Part shown: piece by piece, positions 1 to 5,707 of the stretch | How the letters are laid out: each line of letters begins with the position of its first letter | Position numbering within the stretch: the first letter of the stretch is position 1 | DNA from: Terriglobia bacterium | Lineage (GTDB): Bacteria > Acidobacteriota > Terriglobia > UBA7540 | NCBI GenBank assembly: GCA_030040295.1 | Contig: JASHTZ010000728.1 | Location: forward strand, 1-6,020 | Direction: 5' to 3' | Length of the DNA stretch: 6,020 bases | Notes under the pieces: model-generated | The model's database searches: none | The model's input: only the letters and a program-made list of their open reading frames with translations | What the model was told of the DNA's origin: nothing | Position numbers and translations under genes: made by a program

Positions 1-7
1 TAGCCGC

Positions 8-649
8 ATGACTTCGAAACATTCAAATCAGGATTTCGTTCCGGACGGCATGCTGGATAATCCCTCCTGGCAACGGACAAAATGGGTGAAGTTTGACCGG
101 GACGCCTTCGGTCCCGCCGTCCATCCCGAAGCCGCCACGGAAATAGCTTCGCTCTGGACCGCCAGTTACGTCTACTTTGGATACCGGTGCAAATACACGA
201 CTCTGAATGTGTTTGAGGGCAAAGAGCCCACGAAGGATTTCTGGACGCTCTGGGAGCGGGACGTGGTGGAAGTCTTTCTGAACCCGCAACCCGAGCGGAT
301 GCGGCACTATTATGAATTTGAAGTTGCGCCGAACAATCTTTGGATTGACCTCGAGATCGATCTCGACAAGAAACCCTTCAATAATCCGAGCTGGAATTCG
401 GGCTTCGAGCACGCCACGCACATCGATGCGGCAAAGCGCGTGTGGACGTGCGAGATGCGAATTCCCTTATCCGCCATGAAGGTAGCAGACCCGATCAAGG
501 CGGGGGCCGAATGGCGGGTGAATTTTTTCCGCGCCGACGGCCCCGGCGGAGATGCCCAACGGCGCTTGCTTTCCTGGAGCCCCGTACAGAGTGAGAGTCA
601 TAACTTCCACTCGCCGTGGTCGTTCGGGGAAATCCAATTCGTTCACTAG
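8..649 (+). CDS. CBM9-like carbohydrate-binding protein (213 aa from the first visible ATG)
   Basis: The whole protein appears to be a single beta-sandwich module of the carbohydrate-binding family 9-like group (CBM9/DUF1083 type). Conserved-looking blocks run in the order expected for that group: an N-terminal DNPSW (residues 17-21), LWERDVVEVFLNP (81-93), YYEFEVAPNNLWIDLEI (101-117), WTCEMRIPL (146-154), WRVNFFRADGP (169-179) and a final LLSWSP...FHSPWSFGEIQF block (187-211). Such modules bind sugars or sugar ends. No catalytic domain is attached and no signal peptide is visible. The reading frame stays open for the seven bases upstream of the ATG to the window edge, so the true start and any leader cannot be judged. 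The domain is nevertheless essentially complete from residue 10 onward. It is convergent with the esterase-propeller gene, with 19 bp between the stop codons. The family call is confident; the ligand is unknown. Confidence 0.85.
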   Translation: MTSKHSNQDFVPDGMLDNPSWQRTKWVKFDRDAFGPAVHPEAATEIASLWTASYVYFGYRCKYTTLNVFEGKEPTKDFWTLWERDVVEVFLNPQPERMRHYYEFEVAPNNLWIDLEIDLDKKPFNNPSWNSGFEHATHIDAAKRVWTCEMRIPLSAMKVADPIKAGAEWRVNFFRADGPGGDAQRRLLSWSPVQSESHNFHSPWSFGEIQFVH

Positions 650-668
650 ATCCACCACCCGCTTGAAT

Positions 669-2456
669 TCAGGGTTTCGAGGTTTTCGGCGCGACATGTC
701 GCCGAAAAACTTGATCCCCGACAACGGCGTAAAGAAACTGATGGTTTGCGCCGCCAACGGCCACACCGGAGATGGGACCACCTGTGGGGTCAGCCTGTTC
801 CGGCCGATTGATAATTGCGAACACCCTTCCCTGCGCGTCCAAAACTTGCACTCCCAGCAGCGTTGCCACGTAAAGGAAGCCCTTGCTGTCCACGGCCATG
901 CCCGCCGCCCCGCTGGCCGAGCCTTCGTCAGTGGTCTCCAAACGAAAGTACGGTTCCTCATTCGCCAGCGAGCCATCGGAGTTGACCTGAAACGACCAGA
1001 CCCACTTGCCATTCGGATCACTGGCATACAACAAAGATTGGGCGGGCGACAGGCACAGCCCGTTTGCAACCATCTGATGAAATCCCCAGTCCTCGTTCGG
1101 TCCATACTCGTTGTACTTGCCGGGTTTGTAGTAGGTGATCCCGCCATTTCCGGTGAAATAAAAACCTCCCCCGCTTGCCGCCACAATGTCCTGGCAGGGA
1201 ACGTCCCTCTCGAGAGCCCGCGCCGTTGCTCCATCCGGTGAAAAGCTTACGATCTCCTCATCGTGGCAGGCATAGAGCCGCCCATCCGACCCGAACGCGA
1301 GCCCGTGCGCGCCGCCCGCATCTTTAACGAACGCCGACACGTTTCCGTCCGGGTCGATCCGATAAATCGACTTCCCCAGTGAATCCTCCAGGAACACGTT
1401 TCCTTGCTGATCGACAGCCATTCCACGAGCATTGCGCGGCAAAAGGGAACTTGGTGGTTTAAAGTGCGAGTCATTGTTCAGAGTCGCGACCAATTCCCAA
1501 GCTGGCGCAATATCCACCACCCCAGACCATCGATCGCCCAGATGATCAATCTTGGGCGCCGCAATCGCCTGGGGATAATCGCGCCACAGCCAGCGCAGGG
1601 CGTCGGGCATGACGGAGCCACCCTGAATCAAGTCGTGGTCCTGGTCGCCGGTGACGAATTTGAAGTCGTATCCGGCATAGGCAAGCGCCGACGCCATGGC
1701 TTGATTCGAAAGCCACCAGTCGCCGCCGAACATGTTCAGGTCGTGGCTGCCATCCTGAAGGAAAACGCGAATCGGCTTGGGCTCGGTTTTGCGAATCAGC
1801 ACGGGGTAGATGTCGCCGCCGCGCAGGTCGGCGAAGCTGCCGATGAAGCTGAGAACTCGATGGAAAGCCTCGGGGTGCGTCCACGCCACCGTGAACGCGC
1901 TGATTCCACCGGAGCTACTGCCGCCAATGGCGCGATCGTTGGGGTCCGTGGAAAGGTTATAGCTTTTCGCGACCTCGGGAAGCATTTCATCGAGCAGGAA
2001 GCGCGCATTGCGATCGCTCAGGCTGTCGTACTCGTAACTGCGATTGACGCGAATCGTTTTGCCCGATGCGTCCTTCAGAACGCCAGGGTCAACCAGAATC
2101 GCGATGGTCACGGGCATTTCGTGCTTGGCGATGAGGTTGTCAAACACGATGGGAATCCGGGCGAGGCCACCCTCAAGCATGTAGGCGCGGCCATCCTCAA
2201 ATACCATCACGCAGGCAGGCTTATCAGGATTGTATTGCGCGGGGACGTAAACATAATAGTCTCGAACTGTGCCCGGAAAAATCTTGCTCGTCCAGGTGTA
2301 TTTTGTGACTTTGCCCTGCGGCACGCCGGGCTGGCGCTGCGAATCAGGCCCAAGGGGATACTCCTCGGCGGACTGCGGATTGGATTGTGCCCGGCTTGTC
2401 CCGGCAAATCCCGTGAGCGACAAACATGCGCAAAAGAGCACACACAAGCTCTTCAT
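669..2456 (-). CDS. Secreted esterase-like alpha/beta hydrolase fused to SMP-30/gluconolactonase-like beta-propeller (595 aa)
   Basis: The start is taken at 2456, where ATG follows a GGGGGGA Shine-Dalgarno by 5 nt and opens a clear signal peptide (MKSLCVLFCACLSLTGFAGTSRA, cleavage probably after A23). The frame runs open further upstream to 2609, but that extension has no support. Residues about 50-295 resemble the Fes/esterase-D hydrolase family. The nucleophile elbow is GSSSG (179-183, probable Ser181), the candidate acid is Asp235 or Asp239 in QDGSHD, and the candidate catalytic His is His274 in DQDH, just before PDALRWLW (284-291). Residues about 315-588 form an SMP-30/gluconolactonase/LRE-type propeller with repeated blade motifs: GMAVDQQGNVFLED (345-358), GLAFGSDGRLYA (385-396), NGLCLSPAQSLLYASD (465-480) and GMAVDSKGFLYVA (519-531). 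The product is probably periplasmic or exported and cleaves an ester or lactone, possibly on a sugar. Substrate unknown. The two-module assignment is firm; the precise activity is inferred. Confidence 0.87.
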   Translation of the reverse strand: MKSLCVLFCACLSLTGFAGTSRAQSNPQSAEEYPLGPDSQRQPGVPQGKVTKYTWTSKIFPGTVRDYYVYVPAQYNPDKPACVMVFEDGRAYMLEGGLARIPIVFDNLIAKHEMPVTIAILVDPGVLKDASGKTIRVNRSYEYDSLSDRNARFLLDEMLPEVAKSYNLSTDPNDRAIGGSSSGGISAFTVAWTHPEAFHRVLSFIGSFADLRGGDIYPVLIRKTEPKPIRVFLQDGSHDLNMFGGDWWLSNQAMASALAYAGYDFKFVTGDQDHDLIQGGSVMPDALRWLWRDYPQAIAAPKIDHLGDRWSGVVDIAPAWELVATLNNDSHFKPPSSLLPRNARGMAVDQQGNVFLEDSLGKSIYRIDPDGNVSAFVKDAGGAHGLAFGSDGRLYACHDEEIVSFSPDGATARALERDVPCQDIVAASGGGFYFTGNGGITYYKPGKYNEYGPNEDWGFHQMVANGLCLSPAQSLLYASDPNGKWVWSFQVNSDGSLANEEPYFRLETTDEGSASGAAGMAVDSKGFLYVATLLGVQVLDAQGRVFAIINRPEQADPTGGPISGVAVGGANHQFLYAVVGDQVFRRHVAPKTSKP

Positions 2457-2460
2457 GATT

Positions 2461-2467
2461 TCCCCCC
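2461..2467 (-). promoter_or_regulatory. Ribosome binding site of the esterase-propeller gene
   Basis: Read on the minus strand, GGGGGGA lies 5 nt before the ATG at 2456 (last G to start codon). It decides the start, because none of the upstream in-frame Met codons precedes a signal peptide. Confidence 0.65.
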
Positions 2468-2480
2468 AAAATGCGTGGGA

Positions 2481-2489
2481 ATCGTAGCA
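2481..2489 (-). promoter_or_regulatory. Candidate extended -10 promoter element for the esterase-propeller gene
   Basis: On the minus strand TGCTACGAT gives a TGn extension plus a TAnnAT -10 hexamer (4/6 to TATAAT), about 25 nt upstream of the ATG. This would place transcription start near 2474 and leave a short leader carrying the Shine-Dalgarno. No good -35 is present at 16-18 bp, which is tolerable for an extended -10. A CCACGTGG palindrome (2500-2507), within TCCAC-cac-GTGGA, sits where a -35 or operator would be. This is based on short motifs only. Confidence 0.28.
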
Positions 2490-2575
2490 CGCCGGTCCAC
2501 CACGTGGAAGCGTCAATGGCCGCAAACGCGCAAAATAGCAAGGAGTCATTTGAAATGCCGGTCGCCGCGCCCCGC

Positions 2576-2588
2576 TCGTGTAAAATTG
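2576..2588 (+). repeat. Copy 1 of motif TCGTGTAAWWWWG
   Basis: This copy reads TCGTGTAAAATTG. It shares its first eight bases exactly with the copies at 2768-2780 and 2789-2801, then four A/T bases and a G. It lies nearest the esterase-propeller gene, about 120 bp upstream of its start codon. Confidence 0.5.
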
Positions 2589-2767
2589 TCTTTGCAGAGC
2601 AACCTTCACCCGTGGCTCGGGTTCAGATGTAAGGGATTTGTGACGGATTGAATTGCAGGCCGGGTTGACATTAGGAGCAAGACATTATCGTCCTTTTATA
2701 TCCCCAGTCGGCTGGCGAACCGGCACGCAAAGTTACCCACCACGAGTTCCCAAAGGTCAAACCCCGG

Positions 2768-2780
2768 TCGTGTAATTTAG
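2768..2780 (+). repeat. Copy 2 of motif TCGTGTAAWWWWG
   Basis: This copy reads TCGTGTAATTTAG and is identical to copy 3 over GTCGTGTAAT (2767-2776). Copies 2 and 3 lie exactly 21 bp apart, about two helical turns, so a dimeric regulator could meet both on the same face of the DNA. Confidence 0.5.
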
Positions 2781-2788
2781 CCCTTGCG

Positions 2789-2801
2789 TCGTGTAATAAT
2801 G
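2789..2801 (+). repeat. Copy 3 of motif TCGTGTAAWWWWG, overlapping a possible extended -10
   Basis: This copy reads TCGTGTAATAATG. It includes TGTAATAAT (2792-2800), which can be read as an extended -10 (TGn followed by AATAAT, 5/6 to TATAAT) firing towards the lipoprotein gene. No matching -35 is seen. If it is a promoter, the lipoprotein mRNA would have a leader of roughly 200 nt. Confidence 0.45.
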
Positions 2802-2873
2802 TACTGGCGAAGGCCGCGTAATGTGTTTACAAAGCTAGCTACTTCAATGAGTTGCGAACTTCCACTTATTGGA

Positions 2874-2916
2874 ACGACGATTGCCAGTGCAGGGACTGAC
2901 AATGGCAATTTGTCGT
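2874..2916. repeat. Imperfect inverted repeat in the lipoprotein leader region
   Basis: The left arm ACGAC-g-ATTGCCA (2874-2886) is complementary to the right arm TGGCAAT-tt-GTCGT (2903-2916), giving 12 paired bases interrupted by one small internal loop. A further inner CAGT/ACTG pair (2885-2888 and 2895-2898) offers an alternative fold. It lies about 90 bp upstream of the lipoprotein start codon and is not followed by a T-run, so it is not an intrinsic terminator. It could be an operator or an mRNA leader hairpin. Confidence 0.45.
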
Positions 2917-2991
2917 GCGAATTCGTTGTCTGAGTACTAACCGTAAGGATCCACCATGGACTTGATTCGCACCGATCTTTGAAACAACTCC

Positions 2992-2998
2992 AAGGAGG
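2992..2998 (+). promoter_or_regulatory. Strong ribosome binding site of the lipoprotein gene
   Basis: AAGGAGG ends 5 nt before the ATG at 3004. This near-perfect anti-16S match fixes the start, and the lipoprotein signal peptide begins directly at that Met. Confidence 0.85.
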
Positions 2999-3003
2999 CA
3001 AAG

Positions 3004-4530
3004 ATGCGCCGAGTCGCGCTACCGTTGATTGGGGCAATCCTCATTTTCATGTCGGGTTGTGGAAGCCAGTCGTCAAATACTTCTGGCACCACAACGAGTT
3101 CAAACCTGTCGCAAGCACCTGTGGGGCTCTCCGTCACGGACCAGCCGCCCACCGGCATTACCGTTCTTTACTTCGAGTTGAACATCACCGCCGCAACGCT
3201 TACCTCCTCCTCAGGGAGCACGGTATCGCTATTGCCCAGCAATGGTTCCATCCCTGTAAATGTGACGGACCTTCAAACCAACTCGGCTTTCTTGGGAAGC
3301 CGGAACGTGGCGGCGGGAGATTACACCAGCTTGGCGTTGACCTTCGCCAATCCGCAATTGACGATTTATAACAACACGGGCGCCACAACATCAGGGTGCG
3401 CCAATGACACCGTATGCACGCTCCAACCCAGCACCACGCCTCTAACCCTGACCTTCTCTTCATCGCCATTTCCCATCACCCTGAGCGCGAGTTCGCCCTT
3501 GGCGTTCATGCTGGACATCAATTTGAACACGGTCATCCAGTCGGATTTGTCGGTGAATCTTGCCGCTACCAGCGGCGTCACGGTTTCGACGCTGCCTGCG
3601 CCAAGACCCCAAATGGGCTATGTTGAAGGTACGGTTGAGAGCACGTTCACCTCAACCGCGTCGAACTCCAGTCAAGAAGGATTCACGCTCCAGACGCCCG
3701 ATGGCCGAACCTTCAGCATCGATGTGGACAGCAGCACCACGTACAACTATCCCAGCTCCGTATGCTCGACGGCCAATTTTGCCTGCGTCATGACCCAGCA
3801 AGTCGTGCAGGCCCAAGTCACCTTCTCGAACGGTGCGCTGACGGCCACTACCGTGAATTACGAGCAAGCCGCAGGAGTGACGGTTTTGGAAGGCGACATC
3901 ATCCGTCTGAGCACCTCCAACGGCAATACGATCATGGACATGATCGTTCAGAATGGACCGGGGGCACCCAGTGGATTCCACTTTGGCCAGCGTGCCTCGG
4001 TGACCGTTCCCTCGACGGGGGTGACCTACGGAATTGACACCGGCAGTTTCACCATTCCCAGCGGGCTGAGCTTTGCCAGCTCTTCAGACCTCTTGGTGGG
4101 CCAGGATGTCTTCGTGGCGGTTCAGGGCTCTATTTCGAACTCTTCGGCCAATTCCAGCGCCTGGATGGGCCCCGGACCCATCACTTTTACAACCAACAGC
4201 ATTACCCTTGGACAAAGCCAGATCACCGCAACGGTGACGGCGGTCAACGCCAGCGCGTTGAGCTTTACGCTGAGCACTTTCCCCAACTTCTTCATGTGGT
4301 CCACACCCAATGCCTCCTCTACTCCTCCTTGGGCGCCCGTGAATATCACCGTGCAAACCACTTCCTCGACCACGTTCACGAACTTCACGACCGACAGCAT
4401 ATCGGGACTTACGACGAATAATGTGGTATCGGTGGGAGGCTGGGTGTTCTCCACCCCCAGTGGCGCAACCGCAGTCACCTTGGCCGCGAGCCAAGTGATG
4501 CTGCGGCCTGGGCCGACGCCGCTGTTCTAA
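3004..4530 (+). CDS. Lipoprotein with DUF4382-like domain and DUF5666-like beta units (508 aa)
   Basis: The start has a strong Shine-Dalgarno. The N-terminus is a lipoprotein signal: MRR, a hydrophobic stretch, then lipobox MSGC, with acylation at Cys19. A Ser/Thr/Asn-rich linker (about 20-38) follows. Residues about 39-195 look like DUF4382: VGLSVTDQPPTGITVLYFELNITAATL, then the VNVTDLQTNSAFLGSRNVAAGDYTSLAL pattern. Residues about 205-503 look like three beta-rich units resembling DUF5666 (about 205-288, 292-406, 407-503), each beginning with a G/V-rich strand and ending with a phrase such as LTATTVNY. Apart from the lipidated Cys there are four cysteines in two close pairs, C132/C138 and C254/C261, which could form disulfides outside the cytoplasm. 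No enzyme motif is seen. It is probably a membrane-anchored surface or periplasmic protein with a structural or binding role. It is monocistronic, closed by the terminator at 4562-4595. Confidence 0.85.
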   Translation: MRRVALPLIGAILIFMSGCGSQSSNTSGTTTSSNLSQAPVGLSVTDQPPTGITVLYFELNITAATLTSSSGSTVSLLPSNGSIPVNVTDLQTNSAFLGSRNVAAGDYTSLALTFANPQLTIYNNTGATTSGCANDTVCTLQPSTTPLTLTFSSSPFPITLSASSPLAFMLDINLNTVIQSDLSVNLAATSGVTVSTLPAPRPQMGYVEGTVESTFTSTASNSSQEGFTLQTPDGRTFSIDVDSSTTYNYPSSVCSTANFACVMTQQVVQAQVTFSNGALTATTVNYEQAAGVTVLEGDIIRLSTSNGNTIMDMIVQNGPGAPSGFHFGQRASVTVPSTGVTYGIDTGSFTIPSGLSFASSSDLLVGQDVFVAVQGSISNSSANSSAWMGPGPITFTTNSITLGQSQITATVTAVNASALSFTLSTFPNFFMWSTPNASSTPPWAPVNITVQTTSSTTFTNFTTDSISGLTTNNVVSVGGWVFSTPSGATAVTLAASQVMLRPGPTPLF

Positions 4531-4561
4531 TCAGGAAGTTGTTGACGCAGCCAGAAATGCA

Positions 4562-4595
4562 AAAAGGGGACCGGCTCGCCGGTCCCCTTTTGTTT
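4562..4595. terminator. Strong intrinsic terminator, probably bidirectional
   Basis: AAAAGGGGACCGG (4562-4574) pairs perfectly with CCGGTCCCCTTTT (4579-4591) around a CTCG tetraloop, followed by GTTT. On the plus strand it ends the lipoprotein transcript, 31 nt past its stop codon. Read on the minus strand the same hairpin is followed by a run of five T (the A-run at 4561-4565), so it can also end the transcript of the coiled-coil gene, whose stop codon is at 4636-4638. Confidence 0.93.
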
Positions 4596-4635
4596 CGTCT
4601 GTGCCCCTGATCACGTCGAGGTTAGGTGACAATAT

Positions 4636-4935
4636 CTATTTGCGCTTTCGTCGATTGCCTCCCGGACCCTGAATGTATCGATCCATGCGCTCCAGGAATT
4701 GAGTCATCTTTGTTTCTAGATCTCCCAAGCGCGATTCGCTTGCACGCACTTGTTCCACCAGGCGAATTTCCGCCTGGGCCAACCGACCAACCAAGTCGGT
4801 GATGGTCGCGATCTGCTCATCGTGCTTCTGAACTGATGCCGTGAGCGCGGCAAGCTGCTCGTCATGTTTCTGCGCGGACGCTTCCAAGCGTGCCTGCTGC
4901 TCTAGAATGAACTGCATGGTTCGTTCGACGTCCAT
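4636..4935 (-). CDS. Small coiled-coil protein (99 aa), hypothetical
   Basis: I take the start as the ATG at 4935. The frame stays open upstream to 5136, but that part lies over the yceH 3' end in another frame and reads as Arg/Ser-rich shadow sequence. The product (MDVERTMQFILEQQARLEA...) is almost entirely heptad-like helix from residue 4 to about 88, then a basic tail GGNRRKRK (92-99). QKHDEQ occurs twice, at residues 22-27 and 36-41, exactly 14 residues (two heptads) apart, which suggests an internal duplication. No membrane segment, cysteine or enzyme motif is present. I do not know its function; short coiled-coil proteins with an MDVERT-like start seem familiar from Acidobacteria, but this is recollection. 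It lies 28 bp downstream of yceH on the same strand and may be partly co-transcribed, although it has its own TATAAT. The basic tail could contact nucleic acid or membrane (inference). Confidence 0.72.
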   Translation of the reverse strand: MDVERTMQFILEQQARLEASAQKHDEQLAALTASVQKHDEQIATITDLVGRLAQAEIRLVEQVRASESRLGDLETKMTQFLERMDRYIQGPGGNRRKRK

Positions 4936-4942
4936 GCGCTTG

Positions 4943-4948
4943 ATTATA
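4943..4948 (-). promoter_or_regulatory. Perfect TATAAT -10 box directly before the coiled-coil gene
   Basis: On the minus strand TATAAT ends 7 nt before the ATG at 4935, so a transcript would start at or within a base or two of the start codon. No Shine-Dalgarno lies between the box and the ATG, nor is there a clear one just upstream. No good -35 is present at 16-18 bp. The arrangement is typical of leaderless genes. Confidence 0.45.
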
Positions 4949-4963
4949 CCGTAAGACCTGTCT

Positions 4964-5617
4964 CTACTCGAATTGCCTTTTGAATTCCTCGAACTGGCGG
5001 TGCAGCTCCGCGATTTGCCGCTGCAAATCCGTGATTTGCCCTTCGAGGTGCGGAATGCGGTCATCGGAAGCAGGCGCAGGAGCGGCGGGAAGGGCGTCTG
5101 CCGGCGGCGCCGTCCACTCCGCCTTTTCGCCCGCAAGCAACTGGGCGTAGCGCGGCTCTTTGGTGCCGGGCACGCGGGGCAATTTCTTGACCAGCGGCGG
5201 TTGCCACTCCATGAGCCTCTGAAGGGTCAATTCAACCGCGGCCAAGTCGTCATATCGGTGCATGCGCTCAGCGTGCTGGCGAAGCTCGCCAAGCGTTTGC
5301 GGGCCCCTCAGCATCAATTCGCAGAGCAGCGCTGTCTCGCGCCGGCCGAAATTGAAAACCTCCTGTGCCCGGTGCGAGTACTTCGTAACACGGCTATCGG
5401 CCGTGGACGTTGGTCCGGCCAATCCCTTCTTGTTCAATGCGTCGAGCACTTCGTGGACGCCCGCCTCATCCAGCGCCATGACGGGGAAGCGGTTCGATTT
5501 CTGATTACACGCGTTTACCAGCGCATTGAGCGACAGTGGATAATAATCCGGCGTGGTGATTTCCTTCTCGATCAGCGCTCCCAGCACGCGCACTTCCCTG
5601 TCCGTCAGCAGATCCAA
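4964..5617 (-). CDS. yceH: YceH family protein (DUF480/UPF0502), 217 aa
   Basis: The sequence matches the YceH family along its length. It has the N-terminal LTDREVRVLGALIEKEITTP (4-23), the signature YPLSLNALVNACNQKSNR (26-43), SRVTKY (75-80), LMLRGPQTLGELR (101-113) and a PGTKEPRYAQLL segment (150-161). A Pro/Ala linker (about 168-183) leads to a C-terminal coiled coil (187-217, LEGQITDLQRQIAELHRQF), as in the E. coli protein. The fold is two winged-helix domains, and the cellular role is poorly defined. The start chosen is TTG at 5617, preceded 8 nt away by GGAGG (5626-5630). It gives the same N-terminal length as E. coli YceH to within about a residue. The frame is open to another TTG at 5671, but that extension contains the likely promoter and has no ribosome binding site. 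It is followed closely by the coiled-coil gene. Confidence 0.93.
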   Translation of the reverse strand: MDLLTDREVRVLGALIEKEITTPDYYPLSLNALVNACNQKSNRFPVMALDEAGVHEVLDALNKKGLAGPTSTADSRVTKYSHRAQEVFNFGRRETALLCELMLRGPQTLGELRQHAERMHRYDDLAAVELTLQRLMEWQPPLVKKLPRVPGTKEPRYAQLLAGEKAEWTAPPADALPAAPAPASDDRIPHLEGQITDLQRQIAELHRQFEEFKRQFE

Positions 5618-5622
5618 AGCGA

Positions 5623-5630
5623 TTTCCTCC
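5623..5630 (-). promoter_or_regulatory. Ribosome binding site fixing the TTG start of yceH
   Basis: On the minus strand GGAGGAAA (5630 to 5623) lies upstream of TTG at 5617, with 8 nt between GGAGG and the start codon. It is the only strong Shine-Dalgarno near the conserved N-terminus of YceH. Confidence 0.75.
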
Positions 5631-5659
5631 GGGTTGAAACACTCAGCAAGCAGCGGGCT

Positions 5660-5665
5660 ATTATA
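5660..5665 (-). promoter_or_regulatory. Candidate -10 box (TATAAT) for yceH
   Basis: A perfect TATAAT on the minus strand lies 43 nt upstream of the TTG start. Transcription would begin near 5653 and leave a leader of about 35 nt containing the Shine-Dalgarno. No convincing -35 hexamer occurs at 16-18 bp. It lies in the 90-bp gap after the DUF3738 stop codon, so yceH need not depend on upstream transcription. Confidence 0.4.
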
Positions 5666-5707
5666 AGCCAATCCTACGAGCGGATTTTCCTGACAATTTT
5701 TGGCTGA

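Larger units (their letters stand above)
2457..3003. other. Divergent intergenic region with repeated motif and inverted repeat
   Basis: These 547 bp separate the divergently transcribed esterase-propeller and lipoprotein genes. I see no convincing coding sequence: the minus-strand frame at 2777-3037 has no family resemblance and overlaps the start of the lipoprotein gene. The region contains three copies of TCGTGTAAWWWWG (2576-2588, 2768-2780, 2789-2801) and an imperfect inverted repeat at 2874-2916. There are several weak promoter-like boxes, including TTGACA at 2665-2670 with no good -10 at normal spacing, and TGTAATAAT at 2792-2800. The length and the repeats suggest regulation in at least one direction, probably with a long leader on the lipoprotein mRNA. 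That is inference. Confidence 0.6.

Noticed and set aside
683..708. Inverted repeat as an intrinsic terminator
   Set aside because: The arms have T before and A after the stem, the reverse of a terminator, with no T-run downstream on either strand. It is kept only as a structural observation.
467..1241. Overlapping open frames on both strands (minus 467-1234, plus 552-1241)
   Set aside because: Both are out-of-frame shadows of the CBM9-like gene and of the propeller part of the esterase gene.
2457..2609. N-terminal extension of the esterase frame by 51 codons
   Set aside because: The signal peptide and ribosome binding site point to the Met at 2456; the extension would bury the signal peptide inside the protein.
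1404..2651. Plus-strand open frame of 415 codons
   Set aside because: It lies antisense to the well-supported esterase-propeller gene, has no ribosome binding site, signal or family resemblance, and its composition is that of a shadow frame in GC-rich coding DNA.
2665..2693. TTGACA at 2665-2670 as a -35 box for the lipoprotein gene
   Set aside because: No good -10 lies at 16-18 bp; the best nearby (TATCGT, 15 bp) is weak, and it is over 300 bp from the gene.
2777..3037. Minus-strand 86-codon frame in the intergenic region
   Set aside because: It overlaps the ribosome binding site and start of the lipoprotein gene, shows no family resemblance, and has no convincing ribosome binding site.
4936..5136. 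N-terminal extension of the coiled-coil frame
   Set aside because: It overlaps the 3' end of yceH in another frame and reads as Arg/Ser-rich, non-helical shadow sequence.
4973..5707. Plus-strand open frame of 244 codons
   Set aside because: It is antisense to yceH, which matches a known family along its length; the translated product is Arg/Leu-rich with no recognisable domain.
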